NCBI RefSeq assembly: GCF_040436345.1
Contig: NC_133234.1
Location: 12,337,446 to 12,401,445, forward strand
Origin: Pagrus major
Taxonomy: Eukaryota; Chordata; Actinopteri; Spariformes; Sparidae
Length of the DNA stretch: 64,000 nt
Direction of reading: 5' to 3'
The translations under genes and the position numbers were made by a program. Below the pieces are notes generated by a model. That model had not been told where the DNA came from, did no database searches, and saw only the letters and a program-made list of their open reading frames with translations. How positions within the stretch are numbered: position 1 is the stretch's first letter; each line of letters starts with the position of its first letter. Below, piece by piece: positions 1-13,213 of the stretch.

Positions 1-202
1 ATTAGTGTGTTGTTATTCATACTCAAGTTACCGTACTTTACGTTAATGAGTTTGCTCTGATGACATACATAATCTATCTCTAAATACAGGCATAGATTTA
101 CAAATATTTACAATTAAGGTATATTGTAATGCACCACACCATGGCATGACTTCTCGAACCCTCTTCAAAGCCTCCTAATAGATGTGAAGATGTGTTTCTT
201 AC

Positions 203-3200
203 CTGCTTGCTCATTGGCTGCCAGGTTCTGCTCAAACTCGATGCGCAGCATCTCGTACTCTTTGCGCACCTGGGCCAGGGTATCCTCCAGCTGGATGACC
301 TCAGTCCGCAGCTTCTTCTGAAAGGACAGCTCATCACTCTGAAAAGTTGAGAAGAGAAAGATTGTCGACATTATTGCCAAGCAGTGGCAGTAATGCACAT
401 GTCCAGGTTTATGTTACAAGGACAAAAGACAGTAAAGACAAACAGTATGGAAACATTGGCGACAGTCAAGTTTTAATAATTAAAGATATCATGAATTAAT
501 TAACACTTATTTTTTCTTATGAGATCAACCTTTTTGCATTGAAATTTACCTCCATGTGCTCAATCTGACGGAGGTGGGCGTTCTTGGCAGTGAGCAGAAG
601 GGCCCGCGCCTCATCCAGCTGAGTTTTTACACCTAGAGACTCATTGTACAGCAGGGAGAACTGGGACTGCAGACATTTGTACTCTAGAGTCTCCTTCACA
701 ACCTCTTCTGGAATATTCCGCAAGTCCATCTGAAAAATCAGGAGATGATATTGAAGCCACAGGTTGAAAAAATGACTCTTCTCTAGAATATTAAATGGGT
801 TCTTGATAATGACGTGTAGCTACAAATGGTTCTCATCCAACAGTTGGAGATACCGATAACTTTACCTTGAGCTTCTCGCTCTCTCTCACAGCCTCCTGGA
901 GTTCCACCTGCAGTTTCTCCAACTCTGCCATACGGCTATTGGCCAACTCCTGGTTGTGCTCCAACTCTGCATTGAGACTCTCAAACTACGACAGAAATGA
1001 ACAGGTTATAAATAGGAGAATTGGGCATGGTATAAAAACACTGTGTTGCCAGGACAAACTGGCATCTGAGATATAAATATATAATTACATATGCAAAACA
1101 AAATCAACTTGGAAAGGGGCGTCACCTTCTGAATGTTTAGTGTGATCTGGCCTCCAGGTAGTCCACCTGAGCTTCCAGTGCTGCTGTATCCAGATTTTAG
1201 CTGCAGACAGCAAACACAGAACACAGATAAAGAAATAAGCACAAACACGTGAGAAAAGCAACACACATCCTATGACGTCACACAGATAATGCTTATTCTC
1301 TACACGTACAGATAGCTGATGCAAATAATGGACAGCAAGATGTGCATCAATAAGAGCAGCTGGCATGGCGCGCACTGATGCTCAGCGCCTTATCACTGTC
1401 AACTCATGTATACGAGAGAAACAACAGCATGAGCTTACGCCTCCTGGACAGATAAAAAGCACACACCCACTAAATCAAGAGGCACAGATACAACTGCTGT
1501 ACACAGAAACATTCACACAAACATACCTGCTCCATGGCCTCTGCCAGATGTTTGTTGAGCTTTTGTTCTCTAGTGCGGAGTTTCTCAATGTCCCACTGCA
1601 GGTCCTCCACCGTTGTCTCCATCTCAGACACCTTGGTCTCGGAGCTGGTCACCTTGTCCACCAACTCATTGTACTGCAATAAGGACATGACAACAGCTGT
1701 GTCAGCAGTGACAAGAATACACCAAAAGCAATAGCTACATACACACATTTTTACAGTTTTGTCATTCACATACTCTGACTATTTCTGACACTCAAATGCA
1801 CAAATATTCTCCACCCAATAACAGTGCCAAGGACACTGTACCTCCATGGACATCTTGTGGTGTCTGCCCTGCAGGAGAGTGGCAAGGTCTCGCAGTCGAA
1901 TGTTCTCCTCCCAAAGATCGTGGTTCACGCTGACGATGTCAGACTGGCTATCGTCCTCACATGCTGCCAATGAAAATAGTTGTGTCAAATTAGATTGGAG
2001 CTAACAAAGCTCCAAAAGACCCTGCTAACATTATGTACACCAGCAACTTGTAATAACATAAAACCCACTTAGTAGCAAGTAATTAGTTAGTTAGTAACAA
2101 GCATGTTTCCACAGTTACCTGCAGCCTGGACCTGCTTGCACATGTCATCGATGCGGCTGTGCAGCCTGTCAAAGACACAAACCAGGCAGGCGATGGCTTC
2201 CTTGCTGAACTGCATGCGGTCTTGGAGGTGCAGGGTGAGCTCCTCCTCGCTGCTGTGCTCCAGCGTGGTCAGGAAACCCTTGGCATTCTCACTTAGGGGA
2301 GGAGGGGGTGGCGATGCATCTGAACACAGCAAGTGGTTATGTGTGAGGTTGGTCACAATCAGTGTTACTTTACAGTAGCTGGAAATTTTCAAAGACTCTA
2401 TCAAAACATGAAAGGAATACCTTTATCACACTGCTCAAATGTTTTCACTTGTCTCTAAAGACATTTTCATATTCAGTAATATTGTTACCATCTCAAAACC
2501 CCTTGAGGTAAACTTTTATCTGTGAAAGTGGGCTATATAAATAAAACTTGACCAGCCCTCTGCATTTTCCTTCATGTTGACAGCAGGTGTTGTCACTTTA
2601 ATTGTTTGCACATCTAATCACTTTAATCAAACTACGACTCCATCAGATGTTTAATTGGTATTTTGCAGCACATACATGCTGTTTGCGTTACATCCACCCT
2701 TATGTATAAGCAATAAATGATTGTTTTGAAGCAGTGTTTTTGCAAAAGTTGCAAAACATTAACAACTTCAAACAGTAGCTAACTTATAGAAAGACAGGGT
2801 TTTAAGATGAATACAGACGGGGGCTCATATTATAACAGAATGTGGGATCATTTCCATGTATTCACTTTCTTCCAATTTCTATCAATATAAAATAAAGTTA
2901 TATTCGGGCTGAACAATATTCAAAATAAATCATATTGCGATTATTTTGAGAGATATTGCGATTCACATGCAGGTGTCATTTTTGCATTTTATTTTCACTG
3001 AAAAATATCAAAATAATGTTGATGTGATTTTTGCTGGGGGGTGTACCAAACAAACATGTTTCCTTACATCTGAAGAATATGATTTGTGGACCGGGTCATC
3101 TTTGTAGCATCACAATGCTTAATTTGTACTGTTATTTTGTGACCACTTCTGCCTTTTACATAAAATTGCACCTACTGCGATTTTGGATATTGCACTTGGA

Positions 3201-4407
3201 CATATTGTGGTTTTGATAAAATTTCAATTATTAGTTAAGCCCTAATCAGGTTACAGCTTCGAGCGTCAAATTACTGCAGTCCGTAAATGCAGTCAGTGAT
3301 GGAGCAGCTTGGTCAGAAAAAACCCTGCTAACCTGAAGCTGAGTCCTGTGGCGGCTCTGTGGGCGTCAGCAACTCTTCTGATCCAGTAGGAGGAGGGGGC
3401 TGCGGCTGCTCCTCCTGACGCTCCTCCTGACGCTCCTCCTGCTGCTGTTCTGCCTGCTCCCCCTCATTCTGGGCCTCTGGGAGTGGAGGTGGAGGCACAG
3501 CAGACGTTGGCGAGGTCATATTGACAACGTCTTCCTCCATTGGCGTAGGGTCAGGGAGGGGGGCCGAGGGTGGTGCAGGAATAGGCTTCACAGGAGCTTC
3601 AGGCTCAATACGTTTGCGTAGAACATGCACAGTCTCTTCCAACTGCAAATCAGAAACACACGTATTGAAAGGAGTGTTCAAAAAGTTTTACCATGGGTAT
3701 ATTTTCTGTACAACAAGTCAGAATTTTTAAGATATTTTACTACTTTCCCTACCATTGCAGCGATGCTGACTGAACACAGTGCAAGTTAAAGCAGAAAATT
3801 AGATAACATTTACATGAGTTTTATTTGCTGATGTTAAATGTTTGATGGTTTTGACAGACATTTTTTACACTACGTTTTTGCTTAAATTACAACTGGGGGA
3901 GTTACTACAATTAGGTTAAAAACAATGTAATAAAATGTGCAGAAGTACCTGCGACCAGTAGCGGTTGACAATCAGCAGGGTGGTGTCATCAGTGGCTTGT
4001 CTCTTCTCCAACTTTTCAATTTTCTCTCGTAACTCATCCTCCATTGCCTGTCTCTGCTCCAAGCGCTCACACAGCTTCTTATTCTTGAACTGGAGAACCT
4101 TCATGTCCATTTCCTCCTGCACAGAACAAATACGGACAGCAAGGTGAGGAAAGTTAGAGATCCTAACTGTTGTTGGATAAAAAATATTTGAGATGAGCTA
4201 CAATGTCATCTTGATCTTGGTGGTAGTAAATTAACTGCAAATAATGAGGGTAAACACCAAACGACTGACCGTAGAAGAGACTCCAGCTATGCGTATGGGC
4301 TCGATGAGAGTGGTGGTGGTCTTCTCCTCCTTTTTGCTTTTCTTCTCAGGTGGGCCAGGGGGGCTGTCCCCTCCCGAGGGACGTTTTCCTCCCCCCGCAC
4401 CTGACAT
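203..4407 (-). CDS. rnf40: E3 ubiquitin ligase RNF40 (BRE1B), 5' part only
   Basis: RNF40 pairs with RNF20 as the nuclear E3 ligase that monoubiquitinates histone H2B during transcription. Ten coding exons are visible on the minus strand, 5' to 3': 4270-4407, 3949-4116, 3333-3642, 2119-2319, 1842-1963, 1527-1673, 1126-1200, 866-985, 550-729 and 203-338. They encode about 532 residues; the rest, including the C-terminal RING finger, lies off the left edge. Diagnostic stretches are the start [61 protein letters not shown], and [20 protein letters not shown] at the end. The region is heptad-rich coiled coil, as in the family. The match is to RNF40 rather than RNF20 ([21 protein letters not shown]). 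Exon 3 carries a Pro/Glu/Gln-rich segment with a 12-bp tandem repeat that I do not recall from human RNF40. The start is the first Met of the conserved N-terminus. A TTGCAG acceptor just upstream shows a separate 5'UTR exon. Confidence 0.95.
2904..3238. repeat. MITE-like repeat, GGGCTGAACAATAT type
   Basis: This stretch in rnf40 intron 3 starts GGGCTGAACAATATTCAAAAT and ends in a degenerate inverted copy reading, on the other strand, GGGCTTAACTAATAATTGAAA. The interior repeats ATTGCGATT-like words. It resembles the abundant teleost non-autonomous elements with ends of the form gggctg..cgatat (often placed in hAT), but the superfamily is an inference and the copy is degenerate. Confidence 0.5.
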
Positions 4408-4913
4408 CTTTGCTTCCCCTGCAAGAGAACACACATGACATGAGATAATTGCTTTGACACAACATTAAGAAACAATGAATTAGTTTGAAAATGGAGAACT
4501 CATTCATTTGATGACAGCTAATGTTAGCTTATGTTACAAGCGCAGGGCCACTGATTTTAACTGGCTCAGAATACTGCTCTTGCGGTGTTCATATAAAAAT
4601 ACTTGTCATGAACAGCTATGCTAACTCTTATTAAACAAGCCCTTGCTGGAAAAGCTTACGACAATTTGTATTTAGCAATTTTGCCAAGATTAACGCACAT
4701 TAGCAAGCCGGCTAACGCTAGCGATGCTAATGCTAACGTAAATTCTGTGAGAGCTGTTAAGCTAAACGGCGCTCTTTGTCCGGCCTATTTAATGACTGAC
4801 GGTCAGTATTTTTACTAATTGACCATCACTACACGCATAAGATATTATGTGAGGCAACTCTAGATGCACATACGTGTATAATTCGTTTTCTATCAAATAG
4901 AACCGATACAAAC

Positions 4914-4980
4914 CTTCACAAGAAGCGATTGAAAATGTAACTCAGGGCATCAAGGGAAGTTACCGGAAATGACGACAAAG
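4914..4980 (-). other. rnf40: Probable 5'UTR exon of rnf40
   Basis: The first coding exon is preceded by a splice acceptor (minus-strand TTCTCTTGCAG just above 4420), so a leader exon must lie upstream. The best candidate ends at a donor read on the minus strand as GTGAAG/GTTTGT, with its last exon base at 4914. The upper limit is only a guess, set by the ETS-like sites that follow. Transcript data would be needed to fix the start site. Confidence 0.45.
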
Positions 4981-5230
4981 TACTTCCGCATAGTACAAAA
5001 AATCAACAAATAACCAAATAAATAAACATCAAATTAACTAATTTATGGAGAACATTTGCTTTAAAATGTAGCCACTTGGACTTAATGTCTACAAAAAAAA
5101 CGGGAAAAGATTTAAAAAAACAAACTATTTTTACAGCCACGCTGCAACCTTCACTCCGGCCTCACGGGGGCGGTACTGCCACACTCTATGATAACCATGC
5201 AGGCTAGAGGCAGTTTCGAGGAATGTGACC
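4961..5230. promoter_or_regulatory. Bidirectional promoter region between rnf40 and phkg2
   Basis: rnf40 (minus) and phkg2 (plus) have leader exons facing away from each other across roughly 200-300 bp. Two ETS-type cores in opposite orientation lie next to each other: CCGGAA at 4963-4968 and CTTCCG at 4983-4988. Such pairs are common in TATA-less housekeeping bidirectional promoters. No TATA box is evident. The boundaries are inferred from the two 5'UTR donor sites (4914 on minus, 5417 on plus). Confidence 0.55.
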
Positions 5231-5417
5231 AGAATGTAAACAGTGCTCGGATGCTAGCTAAGGGTTGTTAACATTATCGGTAGCTAACTTTGATATTGTT
5301 GTCGTTTACACGCATAACGTTATGGCTCCCTGAAAGATTCCTCGAGCTGAGATGGCATTATTATAAAATACTTGGCCGTCTTCCTCTCCTTCTTGTCTTT
5401 TGATTACTGCTTACATG
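5150..5417 (+). other. phkg2: 5'UTR exon region of phkg2
   Basis: A donor ACATG/GTGAGT with last exon base 5417 precedes intron 1. The next exon opens at 5713, after TTATAG, and contains the start codon at 5730. The transcription start is not visible, so the left limit is approximate. GCTAGC/GTTAGC words cluster here (5249-5292). Confidence 0.5.
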
Positions 5418-5687
5418 GTGAGTAGCCTCCTGTGCGGTCAGTGAACCTGCTGCTGCAGCAAGGCCAGATCGAGGACACAGCTAGCTGCTGTCATGATGGA
5501 TCAAGGGCAAATATCTAGCTAAATAACAGTAGAGAGGACAGAGATGTGTTTGCGGCAATCAAATCGCAAAAATGTCTTGCTAACTCGAAGCAATACAAAA
5601 CACTTCCTTGTATTGAATTAGCTCAGTAACTTAGTTCCTATTTCAAGTCATGCAGCACTGTTACAGAGTGACCTATGTGAGTGACCG

Positions 5688-5712
5688 TTTGTTGTTGTTG
5701 TTGTTGTTATAG
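5688..5712 (+). repeat. (GTT)n tract forming the phkg2 intron 1 acceptor
   Basis: A run of GTT triplets continues directly into TATAG at the end of intron 1, so the microsatellite takes the place of the usual pyrimidine tract. The next exon starts at 5713. Confidence 0.7.
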
Positions 5713-5729
5713 ATTAATATACTGTCATC

Positions 5730-8562
<2,833 letters not shown>

Positions 8563-9270
8563 AAGGTCAACCTCATTCCTAACCATAATGTTTTTTTTTT
8601 TCATTTAAACATCTGCATGTGTTGTCATGTTTGTCCTGTCACATTGCTGTGTTTAATTTTAAGATGTGGAATTCAGGGACCGGGATGTTTGTATGCCTTA
8701 ATGTGCACCGTGGCTCTGCAAGTTAAAGATCAGCATGCACAACTTAATGTTCCTTATCTGCCCTTTAATCAAAGCCTGTGGCTGTTTGAGACTCGTCTTG
8801 TCAGGTCATCGTGTTTGCAGTGCCAGTTTGCAGTAGAGGACATATTGCACAATCGTTTGATAAAATAAGTCACATAAAAGTACTTTATGTATATTTAGCA
8901 TTTTACCTGTTGGTCGTCTGTTATAACTGAGGTGTTTCTAAGCACTGTGTGGCTGAAATGACCATTAAAGCACTGTGATTAATTATGTATAGGATAATTA
9001 TGTATTCTAAAGACGCTCAGATTTATTGGATGGTTTTTGGTAGATGATATTTAGCTTTCCTGCATGCAGACATTCCTCAGTGAGTAGGAAAATCACTTAC
9101 CCTAACTGTGAAGACCATCTGTGGCTGAATTTCCTGTTAAAACTAACCAACACCATTCCCTACTCAGTTCATTCTTCGGTTTAATATGTGGCACTTTTTC
9201 ATGAAAGTGCCTGCCTGAGAAATGTGCAGTAATCGTACCAATGCAGATATGAATTGTACTGTATACAAAG

Positions 9271-9289
9271 GTTTTATTGACAATAAAAC
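9271..9289. terminator. Palindromic poly(A) signal shared by phkg2 and cfap119
   Basis: The sequence GTTTTATTG-A-CAATAAAAC has perfect 9-bp inverted arms around one base. It gives AATAAA on the plus strand (9282-9287) for phkg2 and AATAAA on the minus strand (TTTATT at 9273-9278) for cfap119. The phkg2 stop is about 720 bp upstream and the cfap119 stop lies 44-62 bp away on the other side, so the signal suits both convergent genes. Confidence 0.75.
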
Positions 9290-9332
9290 TAAAGTTTGAG
9301 TTTGAATTGACTTGAGTGCTTATTGAAATCCA

Positions 9333-11619
9333 TTATTTTTTGGCCTTGTGGTTGAGCTGCGGAGACTCTAGTGCTCTGTTGTGCTGATCCGCAATTTCCT
9401 TAAATCGCTGATCCAGTTGTCCAGACACAAGCATCATCTGCTCTCTGACCTCTTTCTCGATCAGTGCCTTCAGTCCTGATTTTGAACCTGTAAGTGAAGC
9501 AGTGAAAATAAAGCAGTTACATCATTTGGGGTGACTCAAATTCTTATTTCCGCACAGTCCTTTTATGATTTGTGATCCTACCGGGCGTGTCTCCCTCCGG
9601 TTCTGTGATCGATGCTTCCTGTGTTTGAAGGGAGCTGTCTGTCTTTGGCGCTGTTTCCCCTTCCGTTTCCTTCACATTTTCAACATCTGGTGCAAGAAAA
9701 GTATGTGGTCCAAGGTTTTCTAAAGATCAAGAATATTTTGTTCTTCTTGTAAAAAGGAATATATATTTGTTTGGTGTAAGCAGGCTGAAGTCCCTTTTGT
9801 GTGTGGGTCTTTAAAAAGGATGATAAGAAATGTACATGCCTTATCTAACTCTATCACACGCTATGTTTTGTTAGTCAGACTCTTTATGTAATTTTTCAAT
9901 TGCTCTTATTCTGTCCTAATTGCATGATAAAGGTTTTGAAAACTTTCCCATTCTACCTAGATATTTTTATTCGACTAAAAACACTAATAACCTGTAATTA
10001 TTACTTGGAACAGAAGACTCCTCCATGGTAGCTTCCTCCTGGTTTGGGTTTCCAGAGTAAGTTAAAGACAAATCAAGCTTTACCTAAAATAAGGATATTA
10101 GTTTATTAACCTCCTGTATTTATTTATACTGAAACACAATTAACTATAATAAAAATGAATCAATTTGTGCAGAATAACTGATTGTGATTCTTACCTGTGG
10201 AGTGAAAATATATTTGTAGAGTTTGTAGTGTCTCATGTAGCTGTTAAAGAGGTAATTTAAGATACCGGTCACCTCCTCAGAGCTGAAGAGGTTGATGCTA
10301 AATGGAGGTCGCTGCAGTGGGCATAAACAGAGAAACATTACATTCATGAAAATGTATGTATGTAAAATTAAGTTGTGAGTAAATAAAAAAGATTTGTAAT
10401 TGTTTTACAGACCCTGACTGAGTGACAGAGGAGTAGCTCCTTGCAATATTTAAAACATTGCTCGATGTTGTTGAGTGGAGTTTCTGAAAAGATACACATC
10501 CTGCTTGAAGTTTAGGAACATTTTAATAATTAATTCAAACAAATAAAGCTGTAATATTTGCCCAGCAGCATGCTGTATTTTGTCTTACTTCTAAATATTG
10601 AATTGGTTATGGACTCAATATGAATATGTGCTGAAAATATACTGTGTCAGCTGTCATGTTAGTGTTAGTTGTTGAGATGATGATCATTCATGTTAAGAGT
10701 TCGCTGAATGTTCTGGTGTTCACAAAACAAGTTGACATTTGTTTTTGTGAAATGTTGTATTTTCCAAAATGTCGTTGCGATTGTGAAATATTGTTGCATT
10801 TTCGGAAATGTTGCATGTTGTTGCTCAGGGCCACCATTTGAAAGCCAGTTCCATCTCAAACCACTAACTATACAGCAGTGATAGTGACAATATCTCCAAT
10901 AATACCAATAATAATGTGACTTTACTTACCTACATTAGCCTCATGGACGGACTTGATGATGGACAAAATGGCAGAAGTCTGTTCCTTTTTGAAGCTGCGC
11001 TCTCTGCAAAAAAGCACAGCCTGCACATACAACTCCAGCAAAACTCCTCTTTTCGGTTCTGAGAGGTCAACTCCAAACACACTACATAAAACACTGCCAC
11101 AGAAGAGAAGAAGAAATATTTGTCAGTGCTGTGTGATTGTGTATAAATAGATAGATGTGTTGGTCATAAACAGGTGCAGAAACCTCTCAAGATCAGGAAT
11201 GGATTGCGTTTTGTCAATCTCCTCCATGTCATGGTAGCTAACATCTGTCCTGAAAACACCCAGGGTATGGATTTAAGTTTTGACGTGATATTTAAGCATG
11301 CAGGGGGTAAATAGAGCAGCAAGCAATTAAAATGAATATAATCTGTATTGTTGACAGAGCTCTCACCATAGCATCACTTTAGCTTTCTGGGCCTGTGGTA
11401 CCTGCATAAAAAGGCAATGTTTGTTTTACATGCATAGCATTACAAGGCAAAATTAAGACATAGTTGTATGTAGTGTAAATAATAATAATCTATATATTTT
11501 TATTATATGACTAAAAACCAAAAGAAGTTAATCGTGCAGACAGTAAAGTGAACCCAACATCTTCCTAGCTGCTCTCAATTAACCAAACTTACAGAGCATA
11601 CCTTTATTCTCGTGTCCAT
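9333..11619 (-). CDS. cfap119: Cilia- and flagella-associated protein 119 (CCDC189)
   Basis: CFAP119/CCDC189 is a small protein linked to sperm flagella and motile cilia. Nine exons on the minus strand: 11602-11619, 11367-11401, 11184-11249, 10930-11093, 10413-10483, 10195-10311, 10005-10083, 9582-9686 and 9333-9487. They total 810 nt and encode 269 residues, in frame across every junction. Family-like stretches are the start MDTRIKVPQAQKAKVMLW, PKRGVLLELYVQAVLFCRER, RRPPFSINLFSSEE and YMRHYKLYKYIFTPQ followed by VKLDLSLTY. The C-terminus is acidic, then helical (KEVREQMMLVSGQLDQRF). In exon 7 the donor CCAA/GTAATA is chosen over a nearby GTTATT because only it keeps the frame open. Human CFAP119 also neighbours PHKG2 and RNF40, which supports the call. 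It lies tail to tail with phkg2. Confidence 0.88.
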
Positions 11620-13213
11620 TTTTTTTTAATTCAGCAAATTGCAGAACTGAAAAACAGAAGAGCGATTGACTTGATTTGATTCAGTCATAAAACAACACAT
11701 TTGTAGAAAAAAAATACATTTTGTAGTTTTTTAAAAAAAGATACACATTATTAGCTGATGCTATTTTTCACCATGTTAAAGTTTTTGGCGAAGCCTTACC
11801 CTGACCAAAACAAGCTTCAATGTAGTAGGATCATTTCCTGTTTGACTACCTCACTGTATCCTAGCAACGTTATACCTTTTTTTTCCTTCTCCTTCCGGTT
11901 TAGCGTTGCTCCTGGAGATTAGGTACAGAATCATACAACACCCTAATAAAATAAAATAATATGCACATTTTATAGTTTATTTTAAAAACTATCAAAACAA
12001 TACAAACGTAGGCCTAAATGTGTTTGAATCACTCATTTATGGTTATTTTTTTATTTAGGTTTTTATTTAGGTTAGTCTAAAACTGTCTTTTTAGGGGCAT
12101 ATTACACCACTACTTTCACTGATATTTTCTATGACACACAAGTCGCCTACTACAGTGACCAAACCGTAGCCATACTGTTCTGCAGATAGGGCTAGGCTAT
12201 AATATTTTAGTAGCACATTAACTAGCTGCTAATAGTACTACTGCTATACTACTACAACCTTATTTACATTGTTATTTTGTTGTGTTTATTAGGCTTAGCC
12301 GAAGGTCAGAGATGACGTTCCTGTGTGTTAAGTATTTTGTTGTGCGTCACAAAACTCTCAGTACACAGGCAAGTACAACCAAATGCACCCGTGTAGTCAC
12401 TAATACGGTGCGTAAATAGTGACACCACACCACAAACTGAAACAAAGACAAGCTCACACACATGTTGACAGAAGAACTAATAATAAAACAGCGAACAATG
12501 TTATTTTCTGACTAAAAACAGTCATTTTACGGCTCTCCATCGCTGCTTCAGGACAGCCGTATCCATGGCAACGACATAAACCTGTATGAGTTTCCCGCGG
12601 TTAGCCACCGTCTGCTTTTGTTTATGTTTTCTGGGACGGTTTGGTCATTTTATAGGCACTGTATGGATGTATGTCACATGTCGTGTATCAGTACAGCTCT
12701 GTGAGGCGCGTCTGGCGACACTCGGAAGCTTTGGGGCATTTTGTGGTGACTGCTGCGAGTTCCGTGTTTGGCTTTTTTCGCCGCGGTAAGCGATGCAGAC
12801 TTGCTGACTCGCAGTAAATGAAGTGGCAGGAGCAGGGCATCACCTTCCTGTTTCTTTGGTCTCACGTTTCAGCGGTAACACTAGGCCCGCTGAGCATCTT
12901 CACAGTGGTGGAGAGCTGGCCTTGCCCCTCAGAGACTGCTTGTGCACAGTGACTGAGCTGTGCAGTGCGGTTTAAGAACATTATCCCCTTTTAATCCACT
13001 TTGCCTTCTGCTACAGGCAGGTGGACAGACTGTCAGATGGAAGGAGCAGGGTGGCACAATCAGACACCCGCGTCCGTATTTCACTGTTTTATTTTGGAAA
13101 CATAACCATTTCTTACATTGAACTTTGATGCTGGATTCCACCTGTTGTTTTGAAGTATCCTTAATTAGGCTATCTACTCACTACATTGTCATTAGTAGTG
13201 TGTCTGCTCAAAC
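11620..13213. promoter_or_regulatory. Divergent promoter region of cfap119 and the tubby gene, with X-box-like sites
   Basis: About 1.6 kb separates the two start codons. RFX/X-box-like matches (consensus GTNRCC, 0-3 bases, RGYAAC) are GTATCC-T-AGCAAC at 11856-11868 and GTATCC-AT-GGCAAC at 12559-12572. Each has a perfect right half and one mismatch in the left half. A minus-strand half site GAGCAAC lies near 11905-11919, beside an ETS-like CTTCCGG. RFX factors drive ciliary genes, so these fit a ciliary pair, but binding is inferred. No coding exon was found here; short open frames around 12.6-13.1 kb show no family resemblance. Part of it must be 5'UTR. Confidence 0.5.

Noticed and set aside
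10001-10010. A GTTATT donor slightly downstream of the chosen cfap119 exon 7 donor
   Set aside because: Using it creates an immediate stop in the next exon; the CCAA/GTAATA donor keeps the frame open.
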